From: Tricholoma matsutake
Taxonomy: Eukaryota > Basidiomycota > Agaricomycetes > Agaricales > Tricholomataceae
DNA: 64,000 bases
Assembly (NCBI GenBank): GCA_026075535.2
Contig: AP026543.1
Coordinates: 10,416,001-10,480,000, forward strand
Direction: 5' to 3'
A program made the translations under genes and the position numbers. The notes under the pieces were generated by a model. The model was given only the letters and a program-made list of their open reading frames with translations, was not told where the DNA came from and ran no database searches. Of this stretch, positions 1 to 10,591 are shown in pieces. The stretch's first letter is position 1. The number at the start of each line of letters is the position of its first letter.

Positions 1-1596
1 CATTGCATGGACTATGTGGTCCTGGCTGCAGTATGTGTTGGCTATGCTGCCCTGGGTGATTCTGCTCAAGAGGGCAGTTGCGAGGACTCTGCAGTCCTGG
101 TTGCATTGTGACATGAAAGGTGCAGGGGAGCTTGTGCGCAGCACTTCAATGCTCACCAAAAAGTTTCCTACTGGCACTCGCTATGCCCAGACATTGAGAT
201 CTTGGTGAGTGGACTTTGTATGTTATCCCCCCAACCAACTGAGCTGGAACAAAGCCTGGAGTGTGAAAATTATCTGTCACTGGAACTAATCCCTCTGCAG
301 CCAGCTATGCCTTGTTGGCATCATGCATGCAAAGAGTATCGGAATGTCTTCTTGCTGGAGATGGTGTGTGAGCCTCGATAGTGCTAGCATGACAGAGGAG
401 AGGATTTTGAGAGAAGGGGCTAGAGCTGGGCAGCATGTTGGGGACAACCATCATTGGTGAAGTGGGGTTGTGGGTCCTATCCTGATTTCCCACCTCCTGT
501 CCTTGCCAAGCATCAAGTAGTCCATCACTCTGAGGTTCCTCAAAATGGGTGGGCAAGAAATCCACCACAGATGCAAGGTGTATAGGGTTGTGGACTTGAT
601 CCTGGGCACCAGGTGCATTGCTCATTGCTGATCATTTGCATCCCTTTAAGGCTGCCATGCTGATTGTCGAACTTGCCCAAGGTAAGTTGGTGTCCCGAGA
701 GCCACCAACATTCCCAGACAAACCTGTTGACCTGCCCAACTGCCTGTGACTCTTCTCGCTGACATCCTCAGCCACAAGTGGTAGAACTTGATACTGGTAG
801 CCTGCCACAGGTCTCATGCCCAGGGGTGCTTTGATGATCACTGACTCTTCCACAGGCTGCTCAGGTTTTGACCTTGCCAGAGCTACATGCAATGAACGCC
901 AAAGATCTGTTGAAAAATGACCTGCACTGGCTGGGGCCTTGACCCACCAGCCTGATCTTTTCATAGTACCTTTCTCCACCTCGACAGGTGCCAACTTGAG
1001 AGCATCAGAGAGTGGTTCAGACCTGTGACCGCTCTCGGAACTATTAGCTGTTGTCCCTGATTGTGAGATCTGGGTGATTACTCCCACTCCCTGTCCCTCT
1101 GCATTGGCTGACATGATCTGAGAAATGCAAGAAATTGATGTCGCAGTCGATGCGACAACTGAGAACGTAAGGAGCAAGAATCTATCCTGCAGTGAAAGCA
1201 AAAGGTAAAGAATCAACACTGTCACATGATCTCTACGCGTCATCATTCTCCTCGCGTGCAAAACACCGGTACACTACACTCGTGCCTCGCTCGTCTACCT
1301 CCACTTTTAAAAAAGGAATAAATCCTTAATCCAAAAAAAAAAAAAATTACCAACAGACCTGAGCCCAGTCGGGCACCGTGCACTGTGTGTAATTCCTGGT
1401 TTCAATCCTTTGTCAGTGCAATTGTTTTTATATTACAGATTATAATATAATATAGTAAGGTGCTCAGACAGCCGGATAGACCCAGTTTATATAATTTCTG
1501 TATCCACGTTAGTCCCTACGCTACGTCTGAACAATGATCACGTGGTATTCTGTAGTCCCCGCCAGGGTGATCGCTCCTCGCTCATCGGCACTCGCG
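1..1596. other. No recognised gene; one open frame on minus strand (632-1261)
   Basis: A 209-codon open frame runs on the minus strand from 1261 to 632. It starts Met-His-Ala-Arg and has no domain I recognise; an internal Met near 1111 begins a low-complexity Ser/Gly-rich stretch. A run of about 14 A residues lies near 1333-1346, followed by a sequence resembling an RNA polymerase III B box (GGTTTCAATCC, about 1399). The low CpG content and A-run suggest transposon-derived sequence, but I cannot assign a family. The frame may be a hypothetical gene or a relic. Confidence 0.3.
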
Positions 1597-3138
1597 ATGG
1601 ATGGAAAGGTATGCTAAAGAATCAGTGTCCACAGTTGTTGAAGCTGACCATGTATAAAAGAAGCCAACTTCACTCCCCAATGAGAGGTTGTCTGATGCAC
1701 TCAAGTTGGCCGGTTCGTCGAACTTTCCATTGCCAGATATGACACAGAGCCTGCTACGAGCGCTGGCCGCCAACATGTATGATGATATTAATCTCCTCGA
1801 TACCACCTCTCTATGTCCCACAGCCGAGGAGCGGTTATTCCAGCGCATGAAAAGGACTGTATTGTTGGCAAAGCTCAAGTCTGCCATCTCCCCGATCAAG
1901 GAGCTTCCACACGAAATTCTTTCCACAATATTTTTATATTGCATCGCTGGACTAAACTTCCACCCCAGCGGCCATCGACACCTTGGAACATAGTTCACGT
2001 ATGTTCGAAATGGCGAGGGGTGGCGCTGCAGGTTCCCAACCTGTGGAATGACATCTCTGTCTCGTTTTCGTCTGACAGACAACTGGAGTTTACTCGTCTT
2101 ACGAATATCTTGGATGTGTTTCTGTCCCGCACTGGGAATGCACCGATCTCGCTGGAAATCCTAGCCGAGCACATCCAATCCTCTCCCCTCGGCAGTCCTG
2201 ATCCTTTCTGCAAATCTATCGAAGCCATTGTTCGACCTTATGCGGGTCGTCTTCGTCATCTATCAATACGACCTCCCGATCAGTTTGCAGCACTTCTCGG
2301 ACATACAGAACATGCGCTTGATGTCCTGGAATCGGTGTCTCTGTATATACCCCATTTCCCAGATGACGTCGATGAGGCCACAGCTGGCCTAACTATCCCT
2401 GGTGGTGCCCATAATCTCCGCAAAATTACTGTATCGACAGATTCTACCACCATTAGACTGAAAAGTCTCCTGTTTCCTTGGGCCCAACTCACTGAATTGC
2501 GCATCCTGAACACTATCGTCACTTATGCAGGATGTCATGCAGCGCTACGCCAATGCCACAATCTCGTTTCGTTCTCCCTGGGCTATGTGCCTGGTGACCG
2601 TGTTTGCCATGGTAATATTCCTAACACTCTTTTAAGAAATCTCAAATCATTAAGCATTGTGGGCTGTGCCGAGGGTCGTTACGGCCATTTTTTGCGACCG
2701 TTTGTCCTTCCATCTCTTAAGGAGTTTCTCATTACTGGAGGGACTGATGCTGATTGGTTGGGCCTACCCTCACTGATCACGCGCTCCAAGTGTTCACTAG
2801 AACGGTTTGAAGCTCAGGAATTTCTGACTTATGAGATGTTGGAATTCCTGCACCAAGTTCCCTCGCTCATTGAGTTGTCCCTTCGTTCTTCTGGGCAAAA
2901 TATCCCAGAACTTCTAAGCCTCGGCCTGGTCCCGAACCTTCAGATTTTCGAATGTGACATGGACTGCGCTCGACTTTATATCGATCCGTTGGAGTATCGG
3001 TCGCGGCATCTGGCAGTTAAGGCCATGCGATCATGGATCATCTATGGTGATCCCGAGAAGGCACACGAGATAATCAAAAAATCTGCACGCATTCTCGCAC
3101 ACAGAACGAATATAATTTTCCAGGCCACAGAGGTGTAA
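1597..3138 (+). pseudogene. F-box/leucine-rich-type protein gene, one frameshift
   Basis: F-box proteins are substrate receptors of SCF ubiquitin ligases; the family is greatly expanded in Agaricomycetes. A start at 1597 (Met-Asp-Gly-Lys) followed by a 52-nt intron (1609-1660; donor GTATGC, CTGAC branch-like motif, acceptor AAAG) joins in phase to a long frame containing the F-box core KELPHEILSTIFLYC at about residues 80-95. The second half of the box (PWNIVHVCSKWRGVAL, then LW) lies in the next frame, so one base is missing between about 1958 and 1975. From there the frame is open to 3138, with leucine-rich-repeat-like spacing in the C-terminal 350 residues. The break is either a true inactivating deletion or a sequence error; no intron fits there. 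The start is moderately certain because the frame upstream of the box has a stop unless the intron is removed. Confidence 0.65.
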
Positions 3139-3598
3139 CACCTAGTCAATTGCAAGCACTAGTCGTTGTCCGCCAAGTAACTTGTCAGTTCTCAATTTAT
3201 TAATAATAGTTCTCCCAATTGATGCTCCTTTTCGCAGGAGACCTTGGACGGCTCAATATCCTACTCCGCTCTTGAAGCACTGTATCTAGTTGTAACTATC
3301 AAGAGTCGCGCCGGATGTATGGTTTAGGAAGTGCTCGCCTGTCCAAGTTTTTTATGCTGTGACTAGTCCAGCTCGAAATTCCAACACGCTTTCGCCACGG
3401 CGAATCGGCTAATCATCAAGGAGATATCGCATCCCGTCTGCCTCGATTTAAGCACCAGTGCCATGGCCCGGGCCGTAATAGTATCATTATACTATTGCTA
3501 TAGTTGTGCGACTCGTGCTAGAATTTGGTCTTTTACATAACCTACTTTTCCACAGCCCAGTCATGTATTGGATACACCTTACGGCACAGCGTTTGTCG
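3139..3598. other. Intergenic, no gene seen
   Basis: I see no conserved frame or repeat here. It is the 3' flank of the F-box gene and the 5' flank of the tRNA-Gly gene; AT-rich stretches sit near 3200 and 3480-3500. Confidence 0.5.
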
Positions 3599-3680
3599 GC
3601 ATTAATGGGGTAGTGGTAACCTGGGTCGTTGCCATTATACTTCGGTCGACCCGCCGGGGGTTCGATTCCCCCTTAATGCA
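3599..3680 (+). tRNA. tRNA-Gly(GCC) with an 11-nt intron
   Basis: The acceptor arms GCATTAA and TTAATGC pair perfectly, with A at the discriminator position. The D arm is GGG/CCT. The anticodon stem GGTCG/CGACC encloses loop TTGCCA, an 11-nt insert, and T; the T arm GGGGG-TTCGATT-CCCCC is perfect. The insert lies one base 3' of the anticodon, the canonical position for a nuclear tRNA intron. Without it the tRNA is 71 nt, the usual size for eukaryotic tRNA-Gly. The GCC anticodon reads GGC and GGU. The internal A and B boxes are intact, so it is probably functional. Confidence 0.93.
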
Positions 3681-4039
3681 TGCCGTGTTATCAGTTCCAT
3701 TTTTTCAATATCTGTCTTGAACTCGGGTTGTAGTTAGCAAAGTAATTTTTCAAAGCATTACATTAGTCTATGCTACTCAGACTGCATAGCATGTATGCCT
3801 TGTGGGGTTTATGAGCCATTTGTCTGAGTGAATGATTTGTGGATGCAGTACTTCTGCGAGGTCCCTCTTTTTGTCAAACTTATGAGAGGTTCTCGGGGCA
3901 CAAGCACGTATTATGTTGCTCTGTATTGAATTGTATGTAATAAGGAGAAGATTCGGGTATGTGTACAACGATATCGATCAAAGCAAAGGTCCAAGAGAGG
4001 AAAGACGAAGCAGAATCAAAAACACACCGTACATCGATA
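3681..4039. other. Intergenic between two tRNA genes
   Basis: I see no coding frame of interest. A poly-T tract near 3697-3703 downstream of tRNA-Gly could serve as a polymerase III terminator. Confidence 0.4.
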
Positions 4040-4132
4040 TGCCGCGTACCCGGATTGAACGAGTGACCTTCTCATTGCCTAGCCTTATCCATTGGATACG
4101 AGTGAGACGCGCTACCACTACGCCAACGCGGC
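4040..4132 (-). tRNA. tRNA-Thr(CGU) with a 21-nt intron
   Basis: On the minus strand the acceptor GCCGCGT pairs perfectly with ACGCGGC and is followed by A. The D arm GCG/CGC holds an AGTGGTA loop. The anticodon stem TCTCA/TGAGA is perfect, with loop CTCGTA, a 21-nt insert, then A. The T arm ACTCG-TTCAATC-CGGGT has one G-T pair. Removing the insert, which starts one base after the anticodon, leaves 72 nt. Anticodon CGT reads ACG, hence threonine. The scaffold resembles elongator tRNA-Met, but the anticodon is not CAT. Confidence 0.88.
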
Positions 4133-4456
4133 GGTGTTAATCGCGTGGAGCTCGTGCCACCACTAATCTCATAACTTCGGTCTTCACGAGATACTTCGCA
4201 ACGGCCGACATAATGAGCGCTTTTCCTAATCCGCTTAAGACCAAAGTCGCCGGTTGGCGACGCTCGAACAGGGGGCCCGATTTGTGCGCTTCTTGTCAGG
4301 CTTAAGAGTGGCAGTGCAACGGCGAGCGGAACATCGGAGCGGAGCAATGAGGCCATGAGAAACTTGAAAGTGTTTCGCATGTTGGATTGCTAACGATGCA
4401 AGCAAGTCTCTAGCTATAGACGATCTCTTATTAGAATCGCCAACTTTCCGCGCGCT
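4133..4456. other. Upstream region of the MFS transporter gene
   Basis: About 320 bp without a convincing gene, shared between the 5' end of tRNA-Thr on the minus strand and the start codon of the transporter at 4457. No clear TATA box was picked out. Confidence 0.4.
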
Positions 4457-6705
4457 ATGTCGCATGACTCTCCATTGAAACCGACAGCGGCGTACCTGGG
4501 ACTCCTCAGTGCACCACGTCTTACAACTCTTTTTGCTTCCCTTATCGTTGCTCTCAGTTCTGGGACGAACTATGTAGGAAACTATCACAGGTTAGAGTTG
4601 TTATATGTTATACTGATCATTGAGTAATAACAGGTATATTCGGGTCAGTCAGTCTATCATTGCTAGCTTTGATTATCTGATACATCATGTAAATGCCAGC
4701 ATACGCCCCGCAACTCGGCTCACGTCTCCAAATCACCCACACACAGCTCAACATCGTCGGACTAGCAGGGAACAGTACGTTTGCCTTTGTCCATGTAATG
4801 CTGGTGTCTCATTCTATCAACAAGTCGGCGTTTACAGCAGCGGCCCCTATTGGGGTCGCATCGTAGATTCTCGAGGACCTCGTATCCTCCATATATGTGC
4901 ATTCATCTTACTTCTGGCTGGCTATTCAGGCATACAATACATCTTTGACTCTGGCATCCCGTCGGGTGCTAAAACGATCTCGACATTCACATTCTGCCTC
5001 CTTGTCATATGCGGTTACATGACTGGTTCAGGAGGGAATGGTGGGCTCACCAGTTCTGTGAATACTACAGCCAAGACATTCCCAGATAGAGCTGTGAGCC
5101 ATCTCAGTATTAGCATCCATGTCAACACTCTGACAAGATACCTGGTTTGCAGCGCGGCTCAGCAACTGGAATAGTCATATCCGGATTTGGCCTCTCCGCC
5201 TTCCTCTTCTCCTCCATATCACACATCGCATTCGCTGGAAACACGTCATCGTTCCTTCGGCTCCTCGCATTTGGGACTGCGTTGCCAATGGTGTTGGGTT
5301 ATTTCCTCGCACGCCCTGTTCCGCTGCCTCCTGTTGAGCAACATGACCACGAGCGTGTGCATTCGGTGCCGAATGGAGGCGATGAGGAAGAGAGGTTGTT
5401 AGATATCGCTGGGGATGAAGGAGATGGCGAAAGACATGACGATGGGCTAGAGGATTACAACGCTCTGTAAGTGCCACATCGATCAACTCTTGCAGGAATC
5501 CCGATCTGATCCTGATCTTGTGCAGAGGTGTGGTACCCCTTTCTGCTGCGCCTGTGCCTATACAGCTCTCGCGCCGCGCCGCACTAAATGAAGGTCTCCT
5601 TCCGAATGTATACGGCAAGAAACTGTTCACCAGCAGTGACTTTTGGTTGCTCTGCTCCATTCTTTCACTCTGTGCGTTTTCTCACCCGTACACCATTTCC
5701 CTATACTAACTGTGTTTAGTAAGCGGTACTGGGTTGATGTGTACGTTTCCTTCCCTTTCCATTTCTATTTCATTAGAAGAGCCAGAATCGTATTGAGCGA
5801 AACTCAGATATCAATAACGTCGGCTCGATGGCACAAACGCTTTACTTCTCAGGGCGTAACGGGAGGTTCGACCCCATCGAAGCGGCAGGCTGGCAGGCGA
5901 GCCAAGTCTCCATCATCAGCTTGATGAATTTTTCAGGACGTATTTTTATCGGCAAGTCCTTCCCCTTATACCATACCCAATCAGCTCTCATCTCTGACCA
6001 GGCCTTGTCTCCGACGTCTTCAAAAACCGACTCGGCTTCCCTCGTTCCTACTGCCTCGTCATCGTCTCTCTCTTCTTCCTCTTCTCACAGATTGTCGCAG
6101 CCACCGTGGATGAGATCCACCATCTCTGGATGGCCAGCGCTCTTTTGGGGTTGGCACATGGGAGCACGTTCTCGTTGTTCCCTACGGTGTGTATAGAGTG
6201 GTTTGGGCTACGTGAGCTGTTCTCTTTTCTCTATCCATCCTCGATGCAGAATTCTTCTTTAGCACATTTCTCTGAAAATTGGGGCTACATCTCGTTATCC
6301 CCCTTGTTCGCAGGGAACCTCTTCTCAGTCGCGTTCGGCCAGAATATCGACAAGCACGAACGCGAAGCAGCCTCTGACATGCTCCATTTATCCCCTGGGT
6401 CCTGGGCAAAGGGTTCACTCAACCTCAACGCTACCATCGCTCACATGTCATCATCTTCGCTATCAACGTCAAGATTATCACGAATACGAAAGCAATCACA
6501 AGCAGTGCTTGCGTCCCCGGAATGTAAACTAGGACGCATGTGTTATGTGGATACGTTGTATATTACGGTGGCGGCGTGTGCGCTTGCGCTAGGGTTGAGT
6601 GTGTGGGCTGGGATGCGTGATCGGAGGAAGTTGAGTATTGCGGCGGAGAAGGAGAGGGAGAGGAGGGAGGTTGGCCTCGGTGTTGGTGTTGGGGTCGAGG
6701 TGTGA
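4457..6705 (+). CDS. Major facilitator superfamily transporter, fungal nodulin-like (YMR155W-type)
   Basis: A predicted multi-span membrane transporter; the substrate of this fungal MFS family is unknown. Exons: 4457-4573, 4634-4643, 4700-4774, 4825-5093, 5153-5466, 5526-5671, 5720-5740, 5808-5951, 6002-6211, 6263-6705. They sum to 1749 nt, 582 residues plus stop, in one frame. Family signatures are present: SSGTNYVYSAYAPQLG at TM1 and the following loop; PYWGRIVDSRGPR after TM2; RGSATGIVISGFGLSAF in the middle; LLSGTGLMYINNVGSMAQ opening the second half; SGRIFIGLVSDVFKNRLG; and GNLFSVAFGQNID near TM11. A charged cytoplasmic loop (about residues 225-300) divides the two halves. Exon 2 is only 10 nt and exon 7 only 21 nt; intron 8 (5952-6001) has a GC donor. 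The start at 4457 gives a short N-terminus (MSHDSPLK) before TM1. The last exon may hide another small intron, since its loop before the final membrane span is long. Confidence 0.9.
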
Positions 6706-7849
6706 TTGTGATAAGGGGTTGGGGGATGGACCTGATGATTTTGGAAACACGCGACTATCACTATCGATCACGGTTGATTGAACCTCTAGACTACATATAG
6801 GATTGAGATGCACACACGATATTTTTGTTCGGTGGGCCATTGTCTGCCTGCCTTGGTTGTCGTAATTCTTATTTTAACCTTCACAATTGGCAGTTCTCCA
6901 TAAGTATAAGAGTGTGTTGACAGGGCTTTTTTTTTTTTTAATTTCAAGCGCTCTTGAAGCGCTCGTCAAGTTTATAATAGACTCGGCAGCTAGTAACTTT
7001 AGAACCGAGTAGCGACGGTTACTGTCGGATGCAAGCTATGGATAAACCACCTGATCCCGCTTTTTCCTCCACAACCACGTAGAGATCATCCAAGTACGAT
7101 ATAAGTACTTACATACTTTTGAGTCATGATTCGATTCTAACGCAGATATGGTAATGCTTATTCCCGCGGTATACCGGCCGGTTAAGTTAGCACTCATTAA
7201 TAACCGATGAGATTTTGTTATTCTTAGATCGCAACGATGATTGCCAGATAATCACTACGTTGCCTACTAGGGTCCGAGTCCTGGAAGCAGAGAGAATAGA
7301 TTAACCTTTTTTTTTCCCCTGACTTTCAGTGCCGAAACGAGGGCCGTCACATTTCGGGCGCTTCTTGTATGCTAGTGCTAATGATATCGGTAGAATGAGA
7401 AAAATCAGTTTCAACTTTCTGGACGAAAGTTCAGTTGTCTAATTATCGAGTTTGTCTGACGTCAAAACTTCTAGTATTGTCAGTGATTACTTATAAGGTA
7501 GTAACCGGGACAGAATCTGTGACGTTGTACTGGCAGACGTATCATCATTCCGAGTTGGTCACCGAACTTATGATATCACTTGTCAAAGTCGGGTCAAGTT
7601 CCGAGTTGTAACCATGTATGTATGTTGCGTACGTATATAGTACCTATATTATATATTAATACTTACGCACGGATATTGTAAGTCCAGCGGGTGATATATC
7701 AGCCTTAAACAATCCCGACTTCCTCGGAGTCAATTCCAAGTTGCAAGATTTTAGCGGAAAGTAAGTTCGATCGGACCACATTTACACCCAGTGGAGCCCG
7801 TTGATCTCACAGTAGCAGCTTGTCTCGGACATTCAGCAAGGAGATTTAG
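6706..7849. other. Intergenic, no gene seen
   Basis: About 1.1 kb between the convergent ends of the MFS gene (+) and the F-box-like gene (-). T-runs occur at about 6928-6940 and 7306-7315. No conserved coding frame, repeat or RNA was recognised. Confidence 0.5.
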
Positions 7850-8827
7850 TCATGAGTATGAATTGAAAAACATACAGAAGTCGAAGGGTTCAACAGGCTC
7901 GGGACATTGCTTTAATAATCCATGACACTGGTCGATTGCCTTTGTTGTGTTCATTTCGCAAATGTGAAGGTAACGAATTTCGGAGAGGGAGATCGATTTC
8001 CGCACGTCTGCGAGGGCCTCGTGCGCTCTTGTAGGAAACGGTAGAAAATCAAGATACAACCCATGTACCTGGACTAGTGCCGGAAGGGAGGGGCTTGTTC
8101 CACAAAGAAACCTACGGCGGTGTGTGCGTCCCTCATTGTTGTGGGTAGCATTATTGAAGGGGGGGAAAACGCCCTGTAGATGCAATTCGTTTATGTGGCG
8201 GTCACCTTGAAGCAGCGAGATCGGAAAATCCCATAAACCACTGAGCGTAAGTTTGGTTAAGTTCTGCGATCGGAAGAGGTCCAATAGAACGGATTTCAAG
8301 CATTTCGGAATGTTTCTAGACCACGACAATTGCTCTGCGACGAGGGATAGGGAGTGTAGTCGGGGTAACATCCGCAACACGGTCCGTAGCGCCCTGCGTC
8401 CCAGGAACTTGGGATCGTGGTGCAGATCTAGCACCAGAATCCGGATATAAGTGCGGAGCCGGGGATTACGCCTAAGCAGACGACCAAGATGTAGGATTCT
8501 TTTTATATTTTGTATATTTGGTTTAAGCGTGATTTCTGTGTACAGTAATTTTTGGCCTGGGCTACGGAAAGACGATGAAGCAAGGGAAAAAGCTGCCAAG
8601 GCAGCTTTCTCTTCGTGCAAGTGATCGATAATGGCATCTATGATCTCCTGTGGAAATGGGCTTGATGGACATATCCGCTGTTCATGATCATTTGGGGAAG
8701 ACGCCCTGCTTGCGCTGTGAAGGTAACTTGCGACCGATAAAACCGCAAACTTGATTGCGTTAACCAAGCACGCCATTGTGGGTGAACCGTAGAAGGTATG
8801 CTGAGACACGTTGTTTGATCGATACAT
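7850..8827 (-). CDS. F-box-like protein
   Basis: A likely substrate adaptor of the Agaricomycete F-box-like family. The frame is open on the minus strand from above 9064 to 7850, but the first true ATG is at 8827, giving 325 residues. An F-box-like segment (FPQEIIDAIIDHLHEE, then FSLASSSFRSPGQKLLY) lies about 55-95 residues from that start, followed by the usual degenerate leucine-rich pattern (LRTYIRILVLDL, LPRLHSLSLV, LTKLTLSGLWD). The frame upstream to 9064 has no ATG, so an upstream exon is possible. Close to the 3' end a GTATGT donor occurs, so the real gene could splice to a further exon. Target unknown. Confidence 0.6.
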   Translation of the reverse strand: MYRSNNVSQHTFYGSPTMACLVNAIKFAVLSVASYLHSASRASSPNDHEQRICPSSPFPQEIIDAIIDHLHEEKAALAAFSLASSSFRSPGQKLLYTEITLKPNIQNIKRILHLGRLLRRNPRLRTYIRILVLDLHHDPKFLGRRALRTVLRMLPRLHSLSLVAEQLSWSRNIPKCLKSVLLDLFRSQNLTKLTLSGLWDFPISLLQGDRHINELHLQGVFPPFNNATHNNEGRTHRRRFLCGTSPSLPALVQVHGLYLDFLPFPTRAHEALADVRKSISLSEIRYLHICEMNTTKAIDQCHGLLKQCPEPVEPFDFCMFFNSYS

Positions 8828-10591
8828 AGTTGAACAAGAATGTTTCGTCCCATCGGCCTTGAACGACCGTATTACCGGTATAGCGGTCAGCTGCAAAAGA
8901 CCATCCCGCTGACTTCGCTCCAAGGATGCATCTGGGATCGGAGGTCCTTCTTCGACGGAACTACGTGTGGTTGGCGTAGATTCCGGTGAAGATAGCGGTG
9001 GAACGGCTGTGATAATGAGGGAAGGAGTACCTTTGTCGAGACATTCCGAGCCTTCGGCTACCACTGGATTGTGGCGAGTAGTTACATATGGTACTGAACT
9101 ATGTTGGGGCCGCGGGGCACTGCCGCGGCTTGTTCAAGCTTGTTCACGCCCACCGGCACTTCAAACCTTCACCGGTCACCGGCCGGGCCAACGTCGTTCC
9201 CATGATCGATCAAATTTCACGATCAGGCAAGTTCAACGTTCAGAACGTTTCAACTTCAAGCTGGAGCTTCAAGCTTTCTGCCAGCACATGCTTTCTTGAT
9301 TCCTATCTTGTGGCATCAGACGAATTTGGTCATTGGTTAACGTTCTAACCATGAACTGTTTGCCCTGCACGTCGAGCCGAGCTCGCTTTAGTTTAGTAAC
9401 TGTCATTCCATTCACGCCCAACGTCTACCCTTGCTACTGAGGCTCTCACATGCTTTGACATGTCCTCAAACTGTGCATGTATTATTTCCCCTATGCAGTA
9501 CGGAGCGCGCGTATACTGGTCTATTTCAAGTTGCTCAACACGGACCTTGCTGAGCTGGGTAAGAGTCTGGAAACTGTCTGTTATGATTCCCGCTTCCTGT
9601 TTCTCATGTCAAGGGCGCGTCAATGATGCGACTAGTTGGCATGTTTACTACGTTACACAGTTATTTTTGCGTTGCTGACGATTTTTGACCTGCGAGAGTT
9701 TATTAAACGTTTATTGTTCCTGATCATATCAAATCTGTATCCACCAATATCACCGGACGAAGCCGAGCTGTTGACATTTTATGGAACGCAAAATGTCAGG
9801 TTTGGTTTAATTCAATAGCGCTCCAGTCTACAGGTTCCACGACCAAGGCAGACTTCTTAACGTGGGGTTGATAGAAACGCCCGGCCGATGTACTCAGTGT
9901 TCGCTCTTAGCCACATGGGGCAGGCGTGAATATACATATTGGGCAATATAGACCAATAGACCCTGTGAATCGTGATGAGATGATATCGATGATTCACTAA
10001 GCCACTGTAGTCCTCTGAGAGACACTCTCTTTATACGCCAAGCTTCGTTCCAATTGTGAGTGAATTTCAACCTATGATAACCTCCTGCGACGGGTGGGCG
10101 TGGTTGACGCTTGACTGATTGTATTTGGATTGTATTGTATTTAGAAATGGGAAAACAACCGTGTGCTCGTGACTCGGGGTAGGCCGCGTAAACAGCCTTC
10201 ATGCTCTTTCACACTGGATTGCCGTTGAACATGTAAGAATTTCCTGTTATACAATTGAACCACAAACAGGATACTTCCCTTATCAAAATAATTCTTTCCC
10301 GTTCCGGTACTATGTATATTTCTTCATTCGCTACCATTTCGCTGACGCCGGTCTTACGAAAGAACTAAGGCACCAAGTGGTTCTTCAGAAGATCGTCCTA
10401 TGTTGTCGTGGGTTCGGTTAGATGTGTCGTGCCCAAGTTACGTCTAATGCAGGATATGACGCATCGTGCGTGGATTTTAAAATGCCGAGGAACGGAAAGG
10501 AATATGTGCCATACAACTGCCATACCTCCCTGACCCAGCCTATAAGTATTGGGGCAAGAACCTTGCTTACGACCGTACCCCAGCTTTTGCC
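8828..10591. other. Intergenic, no convincing gene
   Basis: About 1.75 kb. Positions 9120-9290 are rich in short TTCAA/TTGAA and CACCGG motifs, giving local palindromes such as GTTCAAGCTTG. No open frame has recognisable similarity. The end of this stretch is the promoter of the GMC oxidoreductase. Confidence 0.45.

Noticed and set aside
1350..1420. SINE-like sequence after an A-run
   Set aside because: The B-box-like motif lies on the wrong side of the A-run for a plus-strand SINE, and no flanking duplication was found.
9120..9300. Cluster of TTCAA/TTGAA motifs as an operator or CRISPR-like array
   Set aside because: Motifs are irregularly spaced and too short; CRISPR arrays do not occur in fungal nuclear DNA.
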